Shown piece by piece: positions 5,381-5,391 of a stretch of 5,391 nt of DNA. The translations under genes were made by a program, and so were the position numbers. The stretch spans positions 1-5,391 of the forward strand of contig JASLNQ010000160.1 in NCBI GenBank assembly GCA_030745955.1, in the 5' to 3' direction. Each line of letters begins with the position of its first letter. Position 1 is the stretch's first letter. A model generated the notes under the pieces. It saw only the letters and a program-made list of their open reading frames with translations. It had not been told where the DNA came from and did not search any database. Origin of the DNA: Dehalococcoidia bacterium (GTDB taxonomy: Bacteria; Chloroflexota; Dehalococcoidia; UBA1151; UBA1328).

Positions 5381-5391
5381 ATAAACGCCCC

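Overview
This window looks like an ordinary bacterial chromosome segment with GC in the high fifties by eye. It carries mostly housekeeping genes and one cell-surface gene. The gene families (GlmU, a CorC-type CBS protein, S15, a tRNA-Ser with encoded CCA) are universal in bacteria and do not fix the phylum. The collagen-like lipoprotein with an IPT/TIG-like tail and the reduced membrane domain of the CorC protein would fit a free-living Chloroflexota lineage such as marine SAR202 or Dehalococcoidia. That placement is only an inference.

Layout, left to right. Positions 1-82 are an intergenic edge with a GC-rich hairpin and possibly a sliver of another tRNA. A tRNA-Ser(CGA) lies on the minus strand (83-172). 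A gap of about 270 bases holds a candidate promoter for the plus-strand unit glmU (447-1790), a small 28-codon ORF (1835-1921) and a CBS/CorC_HlyC membrane protein (1921-3237). The small ORF overlaps the CorC start as TAATG, which suggests translational coupling. A GC-rich convergent gap (3238-3342) separates this unit from two minus-strand genes. The first is a GNAT acetyltransferase (3343-3849). The second is a collagen-like lipoprotein (3970-4650) with its own perfect intrinsic terminator (3921-3947). The last gap (4651-5116) is a divergent control region. It has two candidate promoters for the collagen-like gene on the minus strand, and a candidate promoter plus a structured leader for rpsO (5117-5380, ribosomal protein S15, TTG start) on the plus strand.

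How the genes work together. GlmU makes UDP-GlcNAc for peptidoglycan and other envelope polymers. The CorC-like protein is an inner-membrane protein probably tied to Mg2+/Co2+ handling, and the collagen-like lipoprotein would sit on the outside of the cell, so envelope function is a loose theme. The tRNA and S15 are translation genes. No mobile element, CRISPR array, phage gene or defence cassette is visible. The most interesting points are the mutually exclusive hairpins in the rpsO leader, the coupled mini-ORF before the CorC gene, unusual residues in the GlmU uridyltransferase site, and the duplicated G-X-Y tract of the surface protein.
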